Notes: generated by a model from the letters alone, not told the origin. A stretch of 64,000 bases of DNA from UBA8522 sp035528895 (GCA_035528895.1 DATKXS010000151.1:1-64000); one strand, 5' to 3'. Shown: positions 25,274 through 34,474, counted from the first letter of the stretch. Program-made: numbers and translations.

Positions 25274-26161
25274 ATGTCCGCAGCGATCCTGGAATTGATC
25301 CGGAAACGCAGGGTGCTCCTCGACGGCGGCTTCGGGACCGAGCTCATCCGGCTCGGATTCCCTCAAGGGGCCTGTCCCGAAACCTGGAATGTGGAGAGGC
25401 CCGATGTCGTCAAGGAGATCCACGGGAGCTATTTTGAGGCCGGTTCGGATGCCGTCCTGACCAACAGCTTCGGGGGAAGCGCGATCAAACTGGCCTCTCA
25501 CGGCCAGGACAAAAGGTGCTATGAATTGAACAAAGCAGCGGCGACCATCGCCAATGAGGTCAAGCCCGCGGGATGTTTCGTCGGCGGAAGCCTGGGGCCG
25601 ACGGGGAAGTTCCTCCAACCGCAGGGCGAGTTCACGGAACGGCAGTTCGAGGATGCCTACGCCGAGCAGGCGAGGGGTCTGGCCGACGGCCTGGCCGATT
25701 TTCTGTTGATCGAGACACAGTACGATCTCAGAGAGGCGCACTGTGCCTTGCGGGCGGCCCGCCGGGTTACGGCCATCCCGGTCTTCGTGACCATGACCTA
25801 CAACCGGGTTCCGAGGGGCTTTTTCACGATGATGGGGAACAGCGCCGCCCAGTGCCTCGAAGAGCTCGAAAGGGAAGGAGTCCCCGTCCTGGGAGCCAAC
25901 TGCACCCTCGACAGTGCGGACATGGCCGACCTGGTCAAGGCCATGAGAGAGAAAACCGGGCTTCCGCTGATCGCCCAGGCCAACGCCGGGAAACCCTCTC
26001 TTTCCGCGCAAGGGGAGGTCTCCTACTCGCAGGGATTGGAGGACTATCTTCAGCACATCCCCCGGACGATCGAGAACGGAGCGAACATCATCGGCGGCTG
26101 CTGCGGGACGAACCCCGAGTATATTCGCCGGATGGCCGCCCTCGTTAAAGAGGAAAGTTGA
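25274..26161 (+). CDS. Homocysteine S-methyltransferase-family protein (MetH N-domain type)
   Basis: 295 residues, equivalent to the homocysteine-binding barrel of MetH alone. Zinc ligands are seen in GANCTLDSADM (the first Cys) and GGCCGTNPEYIRRM (the Cys pair). The start LLDGGFGTELIRLGF is typical. I use the ATG at 25274, seven bases after AAGGAGG. With no folate or B12 domain of its own, it probably takes the methyl group from the corrinoid protein encoded next (26251). The acceptor may be homocysteine or another thiol. It is the second possible methionine-forming enzyme in the run, after the core-MetE-like protein. Confidence 0.85.
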   Translation: MSAAILELIRKRRVLLDGGFGTELIRLGFPQGACPETWNVERPDVVKEIHGSYFEAGSDAVLTNSFGGSAIKLASHGQDKRCYELNKAAATIANEVKPAGCFVGGSLGPTGKFLQPQGEFTERQFEDAYAEQARGLADGLADFLLIETQYDLREAHCALRAARRVTAIPVFVTMTYNRVPRGFFTMMGNSAAQCLEELEREGVPVLGANCTLDSADMADLVKAMREKTGLPLIAQANAGKPSLSAQGEVSYSQGLEDYLQHIPRTIENGANIIGGCCGTNPEYIRRMAALVKEES

Positions 26162-26250
26162 AAAGTCCTTCCGTTTGGATATGATAGTGAACTATGTCAC
26201 GGAAACTGGATTCTTTTGGAACCGATCGAACATCGGAGAAAGGAGAGACG

Positions 26251-26901
26251 ATGAGAAAAGAGGAATTATTTGCCCGGATGGAAAAGGCGATCATCGAAGG
26301 AGGGAAGGCCGAAGCGCAAGCCCTGGCCCGCGAGGCGATCAAGGCCAAGCTCGATCTCAACGAGGTCATCGAAAACGGCTATGTGCCGGGGATCCAGAAG
26401 GTCGGCGACCTCTGGGAAAAGGGCGATTACTTCCTGCCCGAGCTGATCACCAGCGCCGAGTGCATGAAGGCTGCCATGGCCGTCCTCCAGCCCGAGCTGG
26501 ACAAGGCCAAGATCAAGACCAAGTCCAAGGGCAAGGTCGTGATCGGCACTATCGAAGGGGACATCCATGACATCGGCAAAAACCTGGTCGCGTCCATGCT
26601 CTCGGCCAACGGGTTCGAGGTCTTTGACCTGGGCGCGGACGTGAAACTGGAGAGGTTCATCCAGAAGGCCGAGGAGACAGAGGCCGATTTCATTTGCCTT
26701 TCGGCCCTGCTGACGACCACAATGCTCGGGCAGAAAAAAGCCATCGAGATGCTCAAGGAGAAGAACCTCTACGGAAAATTCAAGGTCCTGGTCGGCGGAG
26801 CGCCGGCCAGTCAGAAATGGGCCGATGACATCGGGGCCGACGGGTACGCGGAGAACGCCATGCTCGCGGTCAAGGTGGCCAAGCGGCTGATGGGAGCCTG
26901 A
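26251..26901 (+). CDS. Methyltransferase cognate corrinoid protein (MtbC/MttC type), copy 2
   Basis: 216 residues. The helical cap (KVGDLWEKGDYFLPELITSAECM) is followed by a B12 domain with DIHDIG, His106 being the cobalt ligand, then CLSALLTTTML and KVLVGGAPAS. The ATG at 26251 follows AAGGAGA. It is placed between the homocysteine-type methyltransferase and two MttB genes, which makes it the natural methyl carrier between them. It is clearly paralogous to the protein at 13432, with a shorter inter-domain linker and different surface charge. Confidence 0.92.
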   Translation: MRKEELFARMEKAIIEGGKAEAQALAREAIKAKLDLNEVIENGYVPGIQKVGDLWEKGDYFLPELITSAECMKAAMAVLQPELDKAKIKTKSKGKVVIGTIEGDIHDIGKNLVASMLSANGFEVFDLGADVKLERFIQKAEETEADFICLSALLTTTMLGQKKAIEMLKEKNLYGKFKVLVGGAPASQKWADDIGADGYAENAMLAVKVAKRLMGA

Positions 26902-26948
26902 AGCCGCGACCGACGTCCTAGCGTCAGAACGGAAAGGAAGGAAGACAG

Positions 26949-28415
26949 ATGATCAAAACAATCCGACCGAAACTGGAATTGTTGAGCCGCCGGTTCATCG
27001 AAAAAATCATCGATGAGGCCTATGAGATCCTGGACAAGCAGGGGATCTTCGTCGAGAACAAGAACGCCCTGAAGCTCTTCGAGCAAGCGGCAATGAAGGT
27101 CGACAAGAAATCCCAGCGTGTCCATCTCAAGCGTCGGCTCGTGGAGAAATGCCTGGCCACGGCGCCGTCCGTCGTCCATCTTTACGACCGCGCCGGAAAA
27201 AGGGAATACGCGGTCGGCGGCGACGAGGTCCATTTCGACCCAGGGTCTGCGGCCGTGACCATTCTCGACCACAAAACAGGGGAAGAGAGAAAGCCGGACA
27301 CCGGCGACCTGGTCCGCTTCTACAGGTTGACCGAATGCCTGGAGAACATCCATTTCCAGAGCACCGGCCTGATCAGCTCCGATGTCCCCCCTGCGATCGC
27401 GGATATCTACCGGCTCTACCTCGGACTGCTGTATTCCAACAAGCCCTTTGTCACGGGCACCTTCCGGGTGGAGTCCTTCCGGCCGATGAAGGACCTCCTG
27501 GTGGCGGTCCGGGGAAGCGAGAAGGAACTGGCCAGGAAGCCCCTGGCCATCTTCGATGCCTGTCCCTCTCCTCCTCTCAAATGGAGCAACCTGACGACCC
27601 AGAGCCTGATCGATGCGGCCCGGGCGGGGATCCCCTCCGAGCTCATCTCGATGGGCATGACGGGCGCCACCTCTCTGGTGACGATCGCCGGCACCCTGGT
27701 CCAGCATGTCGCTGAGAACCTCTGCGGCGTCGTCATCGTCCAGCTCGCCAAACCGGGCGCGGCGGTGATCTTCGGCGGCTCCCCCTCCAGCTTTGATATG
27801 AGGCGCGGAACGACGCCGATGGGCGCGATCGAGACGATGATGATCGATGTCGGCTACAGCCAGATCGGGAAATATCTGAACCTGCCGACCCACGCCTACA
27901 TGGGTTTGAGCGACGCCAAGACTAACGATGCCCAGGCCGGGCTGGAGACAGGGCTCGGGGCGGTGCTGGGAGCTCTGGCCGGCGTCAATGTCATCAGCGG
28001 ACCCGGGATGCTCGACTTCGAGAGCTGTCAGAGCCTGGAGAAGCTGGTCATCGACGATGAAATCTGCGGCATGGCTTATCGGCTGATCGCCGGCATTGCC
28101 CAGCGCGAGGACCCCATCGCCGCGGACAAATTCGTTGGTTTCACTCCGGAAACGCAGTTCCTCACCCTGCCCCATACCAAGAAATGGTACAGGATGGAGC
28201 ATTCCTACCCCGTGATCGCGGACAGGGACACCTACGACGCCTGGGTGGCCCTGGGGAAAAAGCCGATAGCGGAGAGGGCTTCAGAACAGCTGGAGGAAAT
28301 CCTGCGGTCCAACCCGCCCGCTCTTGCGGAGAAGCATGTCCGGAGCGATCTTACAAAAGTCATGATCGCCCTCGCCAAAGCCAATGGGATAGCCACCCTG
28401 CCCGAACTGCCGTAG
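26949..28415 (+). CDS. MttB-family (non-pyrrolysine) methyltransferase 1
   Basis: 488 residues covering the whole MttB TIM barrel. Landmarks are YEILDKQGIFVE near the start, GGSPSSFDMRRG in the active-site half, and the C-terminal FLTLPHTKKWYRMEHSYPVIADRDTYDAW. Methanogen MttB needs pyrrolysine read from an in-frame TAG; this frame has no internal stop, so it belongs to the far larger non-Pyl group, some members of which demethylate glycine betaine, proline betaine or carnitine. It would pass the methyl to a corrinoid protein. The substrate is unknown. It is followed at 67 bp by its paralogue. Confidence 0.88.
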   Translation: MIKTIRPKLELLSRRFIEKIIDEAYEILDKQGIFVENKNALKLFEQAAMKVDKKSQRVHLKRRLVEKCLATAPSVVHLYDRAGKREYAVGGDEVHFDPGSAAVTILDHKTGEERKPDTGDLVRFYRLTECLENIHFQSTGLISSDVPPAIADIYRLYLGLLYSNKPFVTGTFRVESFRPMKDLLVAVRGSEKELARKPLAIFDACPSPPLKWSNLTTQSLIDAARAGIPSELISMGMTGATSLVTIAGTLVQHVAENLCGVVIVQLAKPGAAVIFGGSPSSFDMRRGTTPMGAIETMMIDVGYSQIGKYLNLPTHAYMGLSDAKTNDAQAGLETGLGAVLGALAGVNVISGPGMLDFESCQSLEKLVIDDEICGMAYRLIAGIAQREDPIAADKFVGFTPETQFLTLPHTKKWYRMEHSYPVIADRDTYDAWVALGKKPIAERASEQLEEILRSNPPALAEKHVRSDLTKVMIALAKANGIATLPELP

Positions 28416-28481
28416 ACGAGCTTCTGAAGAGCGGATACGTCTTCGTTTTCTTGGCTGGATATCCCGGAAAGGAGCGCGACG

Positions 28482-29930
28482 GTGAGCGAGATGATCAAGT
28501 CCATCGCCAATCCACGCCTGAGTTTGAACATTCTCAGCCCTGAGGATATAGAGAAGATCCACCGCTCGAGCCTGCGGGTGATCGAATCGGCGGGCGTGAG
28601 ATTCCCTTCGAAGAAGGCGCTCGATATCTGGCGGTCCCACGGCGCCGCGGTCGACGAGGGTTCGATGGTCGTCAAAGCCCCGGGGCGACTGATCGAGGAG
28701 GCGATTCGCCAGGCTCCTCCCGTCTATACGTTGGCGGCCGGAAATCCGGCCCTCGACCTTCTCCTGGACGGCAACCACGTCTATGTCGGCACGGACGGCT
28801 GCGGCGTCGAGATCATCGACATCCGGACGGGAGAACGGCGGAGATCGATCCTCCAGGACGTCGCCGACATCGCCCGGGTCGCCGACGGTCTCGATGAGAT
28901 CGGCTTTCACTGGGTTCCTGTCTCCGCCCAGGACTGCCCGCCGCAGTCGCGCGGACTTCATGAACTCCTGGCCATCTGGAAGAATTCCACGAAACATGTC
29001 CAGACGGAAAGCATCTATACGGAGACCGAAGCCCGCGCCGCCGTGGAGATGGCGGCTCTGCTTGCGGGGGGAAAAGAAGCCCTGAGGAAGCGCCCCCTGC
29101 TTTCGATCATGGAGTGCACGGTCTCTCCTCTAGCCCATGAAAAAGGGAGCCTGGAAGCCGCCCTGGTCGGAGCGGAATCCGGCCTCCCAGTCGGTTTCAT
29201 GAGCATGGCCTCGTGCGCCTCGTCCGGACCGGCCACACTCGCCGGGAACCTCGTCGTCGCCAACGCGGAAGTGCTGAGCGGTCTGGCTCTCGTCCAGCTG
29301 GCTTATCCCGGAGCGCCCGTTTTCTATGCCGCGGCCCAGACGGTGATGGACCTCAGGACAGGCGCCTACACGGGAGGGGGCCCGGAGGATTTTCTTTTCG
29401 GCGCGGCCAGCAACAGACTGGCCGACTTCTACAGCGTTCCGCTCTCGATGGGATCCTTCGCCACCGGCGCTAAGGAGCCGAACTGGCAGGCGGGTCTGGA
29501 GAACGCCCTGTCCACTTTCATGGCCTCGGCGGCGATCTCGGACATGCTCCTGGGCGTCGGGCTTCTCAACGGGAGCACGGTCTGGTCTTTCGCCCAGATG
29601 CTCATGGACTGCGAGATCTTCGGCATCGTCGCGAAAATGATGGAGGGAATCCCGGTGGATGAAGAGACCCTGGCCGTCGAGGCCATCCGGGATGTCGGGC
29701 CGGGGGGGACGTTCCTGACCCATCCCCACACCAAGCGGCATCTCCGCGGGCTCTGGCTGAATTCCTTTCTCGACCGCCGGCCCTACGGCGTCTGGGAAGA
29801 AAAAAAGGACGGCGCGCCCGACTGGGCCCTGGAAAAAGCCAGGCGAATCCTCGCGGGTCATCAGTCTGCTCCGCTGGAGCCTCGACTCGAAACGGAGCTC
29901 GGCCGGATCATCAAAACCATGGAAAGATAA
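28482..29930 (+). CDS. MttB-family (non-pyrrolysine) methyltransferase 2
   Basis: 482 residues. The GTG start at 28482 has AAAGGAG seven bases before it. Family marks are IHRSSLRVIESAGVRF, GTDGCGVEIIDIRTGE, TGGGPEDFLFGAASNRLADF and the C-terminal GGTFLTHPHTKRHLRGLW. It is only moderately similar to the preceding paralogue, so the two probably take different quaternary amines. There is no TAG codon in frame. It is the last gene of the run; the next gene (tatD) is convergent. Confidence 0.88.
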   Translation: MSEMIKSIANPRLSLNILSPEDIEKIHRSSLRVIESAGVRFPSKKALDIWRSHGAAVDEGSMVVKAPGRLIEEAIRQAPPVYTLAAGNPALDLLLDGNHVYVGTDGCGVEIIDIRTGERRRSILQDVADIARVADGLDEIGFHWVPVSAQDCPPQSRGLHELLAIWKNSTKHVQTESIYTETEARAAVEMAALLAGGKEALRKRPLLSIMECTVSPLAHEKGSLEAALVGAESGLPVGFMSMASCASSGPATLAGNLVVANAEVLSGLALVQLAYPGAPVFYAAAQTVMDLRTGAYTGGGPEDFLFGAASNRLADFYSVPLSMGSFATGAKEPNWQAGLENALSTFMASAAISDMLLGVGLLNGSTVWSFAQMLMDCEIFGIVAKMMEGIPVDEETLAVEAIRDVGPGGTFLTHPHTKRHLRGLWLNSFLDRRPYGVWEEKKDGAPDWALEKARRILAGHQSAPLEPRLETELGRIIKTMER

Positions 29931-30024
29931 AATAGCAGGGAATTTATTACTTTTCATTTCATGAATAATCCAGGATAAATCATCCTTTAAAAAATATGGG
30001 GGATGGACGGGCTTGTCCTCGGCT

Positions 30025-30816
30025 TCAGGATGGAGAGCCGTTCTTGAAAACAAGCGAGCGATAATTGCTCCCGGTGACGGCGGCCACTTCTTCCAGGGAG
30101 ACCTGTTTGATTTCAGCCAGGACCCTGGCCGTCTCGATAACAAAAAGGGGCTCGTTTCGCTTCCATTTGTCCCGCAATTTCTGGGGAACAAGATAGGGCG
30201 AGTCAGTTTCGACGAGGAGTTTTTCCAGGGGAAGAGCGGCGGCGATCTCCCGCAGGCCGGACGCGTTCCGGTAGGTCAGGATGCCCGAGAAAGAAATCAG
30301 GAAGCCCAGGCCGATCATCCGCTCGGCGGTCTCCCGGTCCTCGGTGAAACAGTGGAGCACGCCTCCGCGGCTGAACCCTTCTTCCTCAACCGCGGCCAGG
30401 ATCTCCTTTCCCGCCTCCCGGCTGTGGATGATGACGGGAAGCTCCAACTCCTGGGCCAGTCGAAGCTGAGCTCGAAAGACCTCGGCCTGGACCGGGGCAG
30501 GGGAGTAGTTATAGTGGTGGTCGATCCCTATCTCCCCGACCGCCGAGATTTTCCCGGCCCTCGCTAGTCCGCGAATCGCTTCGAGATGGGACGGGGAAGA
30601 ATCCTTGGCCTGGTGGGGATGGATTCCTACCGCGGCCGAGATCCATGGAAATTCCTGCCTGAGGTCGAGAATTCGGGACAGGCTCTCCGGAGCAGTCAGG
30701 TCGATAGGGCAGAGCAGGTGCTTGACGCCGCCGGTCCAAGCCCGCCGCACGACCTCCTCGCGGTCCGGGTCGAACTCGGCCATATCCAGATGAGCGTGGG
30801 AGTCGGCGATTTCCAT
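30025..30816 (-). CDS. tatD: TatD-family metal-dependent DNase
   Basis: 263 residues. The metal-binding landmarks of TatD are present: DSHAHLD at residues 5-11, VGEIGIDHHYNYSP, PVIIHSREAG, HCFTED and VETDSPYL. TatD enzymes are 3'-exonucleases or deoxyribonucleases involved in repair and, in some bacteria, in D-amino-acyl-tRNA or peptide processing. It is convergent with the MttB genes. It stands alone. Confidence 0.92.
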   Translation of the reverse strand: MEIADSHAHLDMAEFDPDREEVVRRAWTGGVKHLLCPIDLTAPESLSRILDLRQEFPWISAAVGIHPHQAKDSSPSHLEAIRGLARAGKISAVGEIGIDHHYNYSPAPVQAEVFRAQLRLAQELELPVIIHSREAGKEILAAVEEEGFSRGGVLHCFTEDRETAERMIGLGFLISFSGILTYRNASGLREIAAALPLEKLLVETDSPYLVPQKLRDKWKRNEPLFVIETARVLAEIKQVSLEEVAAVTGSNYRSLVFKNGSPS

Positions 30817-30877
30817 GAGGAAACGGTCTTTCTTCCCGGAGATCGAGGCCGATCTCCGGCGAGTCGGAGCTGTCCTA

Positions 30878-32653
30878 TTACTGGGTGAGCTTGGCCTTCA
30901 GATGGCGGATGGGCAGCGCCCCGTAGCTTAACAGCTTCTGCAGGAACTCCTTCTGGCTGAACGCTTCGCCCTTCATCTTTTTGTAGTCCTTCTCCATATC
31001 CAAGATCTCTTGGTAGCCGATGTAGGCATAGGCCGCATCGCAGGGCTTTAGCAAGATCCGGTTCCATTTCCATTCCGCTTCGGCTGGGGTTTGAAAGCCT
31101 CCGGCCGTCATATACTGGATCGCCTGTTCCTTGGTCATTCCGCCCTGGTGAATGTTGAGCTCCAGATTAAAGTCCATGACCATCTTGAGCTGGCTTTTCA
31201 GCTGGTTCAGCCGGAGTCGGAGGTCGTAATTGCCGAATCCTTCGAAAACCAGCATCTCCTCCAGACAAACAGGCCAGCCCTTGATGAGCGGCATGTTGGG
31301 ATACAACTTCTCCAGCAGGGAACTGGATTTCTGGGTGAAGAACGTGGGGACGAACCAACCCGGAAAGATCTGCCGGACCGTCCACCAGGGGAAATAGAGG
31401 ATGTTGTACTCTTCCAAAAGGGATACAGCCTGGTCGGCCGACAGGTCCTCAGGAATCGGAGAAACCTGGACGGTATAAGATCCTCCGGTTTCGTAGGGAC
31501 CGGGGCTCAGCAGGCGAGTCCAGCAGATTCCTTGTTCGGCCGTCGGCATCGGCTCGATGGCCAGCTCGACATCAGGCAGGGTGATGAGCCCTTTCTTGGA
31601 AATAAATGATTGGATGGATTCTACGCTCGCCCTGGCCTGGTCGACGAAGTCTTCCTTGGTGGGATGGTCCTCTTTTATTTTGTCGAAGACGCCCTTGATA
31701 AAAATGTTCCTGAGCTGTTCTTCGTTGTACTGGGTCGAGAGCTGCTCCATGCTGATATTGGGATACATGATCCTGTAGAAAGGCATGGAGACAATGGCCA
31801 TCTCCCGGCGGATGTTGTTGTAATCGGCCTTGGCCCGGGCCACCAGCTCCGCTCCCGGGATGCTGAACTCGCCGGTGAGGGTGAGGAGCCGCGAATGGGC
31901 CTGTTCGCCTAGCCGGAAGTTGCCCGTGGACTTGGGAAGGAGCTGGGTCTGGAGGAACGACTGGTAGTCTTCCAGCGCAGGGATGATCTTGGCCCATTCG
32001 GCCTGGAACTTGGTCTTCATCTCGGGCGAGGCCGGCTCGATGAGCGTGGGGACCTCGACTTTGTAGAAATCCATGATCCCGGGGAATTGTTTGATGGCCG
32101 TTTCGGTGTAGATTTGGGGCGGGGTCTGGAGGTTCTCCTTGGCTTTCTTGATGAGGTTGGGGAGATTCTTGGCCCTTTCGACGGCGCTCTTCATCCGGGA
32201 GTCCAGAGGAGCGAATTCCCTGGTCAGGAGGCTCCGGATGCTGTTCAAGAAGAGCTGGTTGTAGAAGATGGGGTTGTATTGCCAGGGGAGGATGTTCTCA
32301 TGGCGGATTATCTCCAGGTCGATGGCGTTCCTCATGATATTGTAATCGATCTGGGCATCGTCGCCGAGTTTGGCCTTGTCCGTTTTGGCCACCAGTTCCT
32401 GGCTGAACGCGTCCAGCTCGTCGTGGTGCTTCTCGATATTCTTATCGCTCAGGTCCTCGAGCTTGTCATCGTATTTGTGAAAGCCGGCCAGGGTCGCGGC
32501 CGTCGGGTAGAATTTCCAGTAGGCGTCGAGATAGTTGTCCATCGTCTTCTGGAACTTGGCCTCTTCCTGGTTTTGCGAGGAGAGCAAAAAACTCAGGCCC
32601 AAGAGTGAAAAAACGAAGACAAAAAGGATCAAGGGAACGGTCCGTTTTCTCAT
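30878..32653 (-). CDS. DUF885-family secreted protein (putative metallopeptidase-like)
   Basis: About 591 residues. The start at 32653 (GGAGG five bases before it) gives MRKRTVPLILFVFVFSLLGL, a signal peptide. The mature protein is an all-helical DUF885 protein with the pattern FHKYDDKLEDLSD near the N-terminus and a C-terminal QEFLQKLLSYGALPIRHLKAKL. DUF885 is distantly related to zinc peptidases, but here I do not see the HExxH motif clearly in the expected region (PWWTVRQIFPGW occupies a nearby position). A periplasmic or outer-face role is likely; activity is uncertain. Confidence 0.75.
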   Translation of the reverse strand: MRKRTVPLILFVFVFSLLGLSFLLSSQNQEEAKFQKTMDNYLDAYWKFYPTAATLAGFHKYDDKLEDLSDKNIEKHHDELDAFSQELVAKTDKAKLGDDAQIDYNIMRNAIDLEIIRHENILPWQYNPIFYNQLFLNSIRSLLTREFAPLDSRMKSAVERAKNLPNLIKKAKENLQTPPQIYTETAIKQFPGIMDFYKVEVPTLIEPASPEMKTKFQAEWAKIIPALEDYQSFLQTQLLPKSTGNFRLGEQAHSRLLTLTGEFSIPGAELVARAKADYNNIRREMAIVSMPFYRIMYPNISMEQLSTQYNEEQLRNIFIKGVFDKIKEDHPTKEDFVDQARASVESIQSFISKKGLITLPDVELAIEPMPTAEQGICWTRLLSPGPYETGGSYTVQVSPIPEDLSADQAVSLLEEYNILYFPWWTVRQIFPGWFVPTFFTQKSSSLLEKLYPNMPLIKGWPVCLEEMLVFEGFGNYDLRLRLNQLKSQLKMVMDFNLELNIHQGGMTKEQAIQYMTAGGFQTPAEAEWKWNRILLKPCDAAYAYIGYQEILDMEKDYKKMKGEAFSQKEFLQKLLSYGALPIRHLKAKLTQ

Positions 32654-32751
32654 CGAAACCTCCTTCATTATATGTACAAAACTCGGCCGGAAAAATTCCT
32701 CGCAGAGAATCCTACCATAAAAAGACGGGTGAATCCAAGAAGGTTTTTTGT

Positions 32752-33753
32752 TCACCATCGCAGGAGTGCGGACGCCCAGGTATAGCCGGAGCCGAAGGCC
32801 GTCAGCGCGACCACGTCACCGGGCTTGATACGGCCTTCCTGAACGGCCTCGTCGAGAGCGATGGGGATGGACGCGGCCGTCGTGTTGCCGTACTTGTGGA
32901 TGTTGCGCATGACTTTGTCCAAGGGGATTTTGAGGCTATGGGCCACCATCTGGCTGATCCGGTCATTGGCCTGGTGGGGGATGAGCAGGGCGATATCCTC
33001 CACCGTGAGGCCGTTGTGCCGGAGGGCCACTCGGACGGCTTCCGGCATCTTGGCCGAGGCGTTCTTGAAAACGTTCTTGCCGTCCATATAGGGAAAGAAC
33101 TTTTTGGCCCGGGCCATCTCTTCCGTGACGCAGGGCTTGTCCAAGCAGCTGGGCTTTTCCAGCCAAAGGTCGGTCAGGTGGCGGCCGTCGGCAAAAAGAT
33201 GGGTGGAGAGGATACCCCTTCCATCATCCCGGCCATTCGGCTCGAGGATGACGGCCGCCGCGCCATCCCCGAAAAGGACGGCCATGTCCCGGCCTTCGTC
33301 CGCATAATTGAGGTTGGTCGATTGGACTTCGGCGGCCACCAGCAAGATTTTTTTATAAGTTCCCGTCCGGATATACTGGTCGGCGACCGAAAGGGCGTAG
33401 ATGAAACCCGAGCACTGGTTCCGGATATCGACGGCCCCGATCGGGGCCAGATCCAGCTTGGCCTGAACCAGGACGCCGATGCCGGGAAAATAGTGGTCGG
33501 GAGAAAGAGTGGCGGCGATGATCAGGTCGATCTCCGACTTGTCGGTGCCGGAGCCGGCGATCGCTCGCCGGGCGGCTTCAGCGGCCAGGTCCGAGGTCCC
33601 GACTCCGGGGTCGACATGATGCCTTTCGATGATTCCCGTCCGCTGGCGGATCCATTCATCGGAGGTGTCCATCAGCTTTTCAAGGTCGAAGTTGGTGACC
33701 ACTCGGGGAGGGACATAGTGGGCGATTCCCGTGATGATGGCTCTTTTGTTCAT
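32752..33753 (-). CDS. fabH: 3-oxoacyl-ACP synthase III (FabH-like)
   Basis: 333 residues from the ATG at 33753. The catalytic triad is visible: Cys in DIRNQCSGFIYAL, His in LIPHQANDRI and Asn in KYGNTTAASIP. KAS III condenses acetyl-CoA or a branched starter with malonyl-ACP to open fatty-acid synthesis. No other fab genes are nearby, so a specialised starter unit, or a role in making another long-chain product, is possible. Its stop lies 99 bp beyond the start of the DUF885 gene in transcription order. Confidence 0.88.
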   Translation of the reverse strand: MNKRAIITGIAHYVPPRVVTNFDLEKLMDTSDEWIRQRTGIIERHHVDPGVGTSDLAAEAARRAIAGSGTDKSEIDLIIAATLSPDHYFPGIGVLVQAKLDLAPIGAVDIRNQCSGFIYALSVADQYIRTGTYKKILLVAAEVQSTNLNYADEGRDMAVLFGDGAAAVILEPNGRDDGRGILSTHLFADGRHLTDLWLEKPSCLDKPCVTEEMARAKKFFPYMDGKNVFKNASAKMPEAVRVALRHNGLTVEDIALLIPHQANDRISQMVAHSLKIPLDKVMRNIHKYGNTTAASIPIALDEAVQEGRIKPGDVVALTAFGSGYTWASALLRW

Positions 33754-33927
33754 CCGTGCGGCCACCATTATAATGGATGAATTTTTAAAAATAAAGGAGA
33801 TTATTGCGGCCGCAAGAGCGGCTCCCCTCGAAAAACGCCTCGGGAAGGCTAAACCTTCGAGGTCGCTTCTCCATTCCCAAGTTATTCATCACATAAAGGG
33901 AAATGCTTACGATTTATTAGGTTCCGC

Positions 33928-33956
33928 TTGACGGACGGCCTTCCCAGAGGTAGGAT
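33928..33956 (+). promoter_or_regulatory. Putative sigma-70 promoter before the DsbD-alpha-like gene
   Basis: TTGACG (33928-33933), 17 bp, then TAGGAT (33951-33956) lies about 30 bp before the start of the secreted protein gene. The intergenic DNA here (33754-33985) shows nothing else recognisable. Confidence 0.45.
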
Positions 33957-33985
33957 AATTTTCAGTGGAGACGCAGGCGAAGAGA

Positions 33986-34474
33986 ATGTGGATGAAAAAG
34001 CGGCGTTTTCTGTGGCCTTCTGTCCTCTGCCTGGCGCTGCTCGGCCTTCTCGGCGCTCAGGAGGATTTCCTCAGGGTCGAGGCCTCCATCGTTCCCCGCA
34101 AACTCTCCCGGGGGGAAGAAGGGGCGGTCATCCTGAAGCTGAGCCTCCAGGCGGGGATCATGGTCAGCCCGAAGCCTGATTTCACCATCGAGTTCAAGCC
34201 CTGCCCCGAGCTCGTCTTTCCCAAAAATTTTTACAACGCGACCGACCTGGAAATCGAGATTGAAGAGCAGGATGGACAGGAATCGCTCGACCTCCAGAAG
34301 GCCATCCGCGTCCCCTTCACCGTGAGTGAAGAAGCGGGAAAGGGAAGCCATATCCTGGAAGGACGGATCAAATATTTCGCTCGGTCTCAAGAAGAGGATT
34401 GGTGTGTCAAAACCAGCGCCAAGTTCTTCGTGCCTTTCTTCACCCGCTCGACTTCGGTCAAGAAAAAAGCCTGA
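33986..34474 (+). CDS. Secreted DsbD-alpha-like domain protein
   Basis: About 162 residues with the signal peptide MKKRRFLWPSVLCLALLGLL (Met3 of the start used here, or Met1 at 33986). The mature part, SIVPRKLSRGEEGAVILKLSLQ up to EDWCVKTSAKFFVPF, follows the immunoglobulin-like DsbD N-terminal fold: a rigid beta sandwich with a conserved Cys near the end of the domain. One Cys (FKPCPEL) and a second (EDWCVK) are present. Such domains accept electrons from membrane DsbD and pass them to periplasmic thiols. No DsbD membrane domain is encoded next door. Confidence 0.6.
   Translation: MWMKKRRFLWPSVLCLALLGLLGAQEDFLRVEASIVPRKLSRGEEGAVILKLSLQAGIMVSPKPDFTIEFKPCPELVFPKNFYNATDLEIEIEEQDGQESLDLQKAIRVPFTVSEEAGKGSHILEGRIKYFARSQEEDWCVKTSAKFFVPFFTRSTSVKKKA

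Noticed and set aside
26949..29930. Pyrrolysine-containing MttB
   Set aside because: Neither MttB gene has an internal TAG, and no pylS, pylT or pylBCD gene is in the window.
29931..30024. Terminator after the second MttB gene
   Set aside because: Only a 5-bp stem (AGGAT/ATCCT) before a mixed T/A run was seen, too weak to call.
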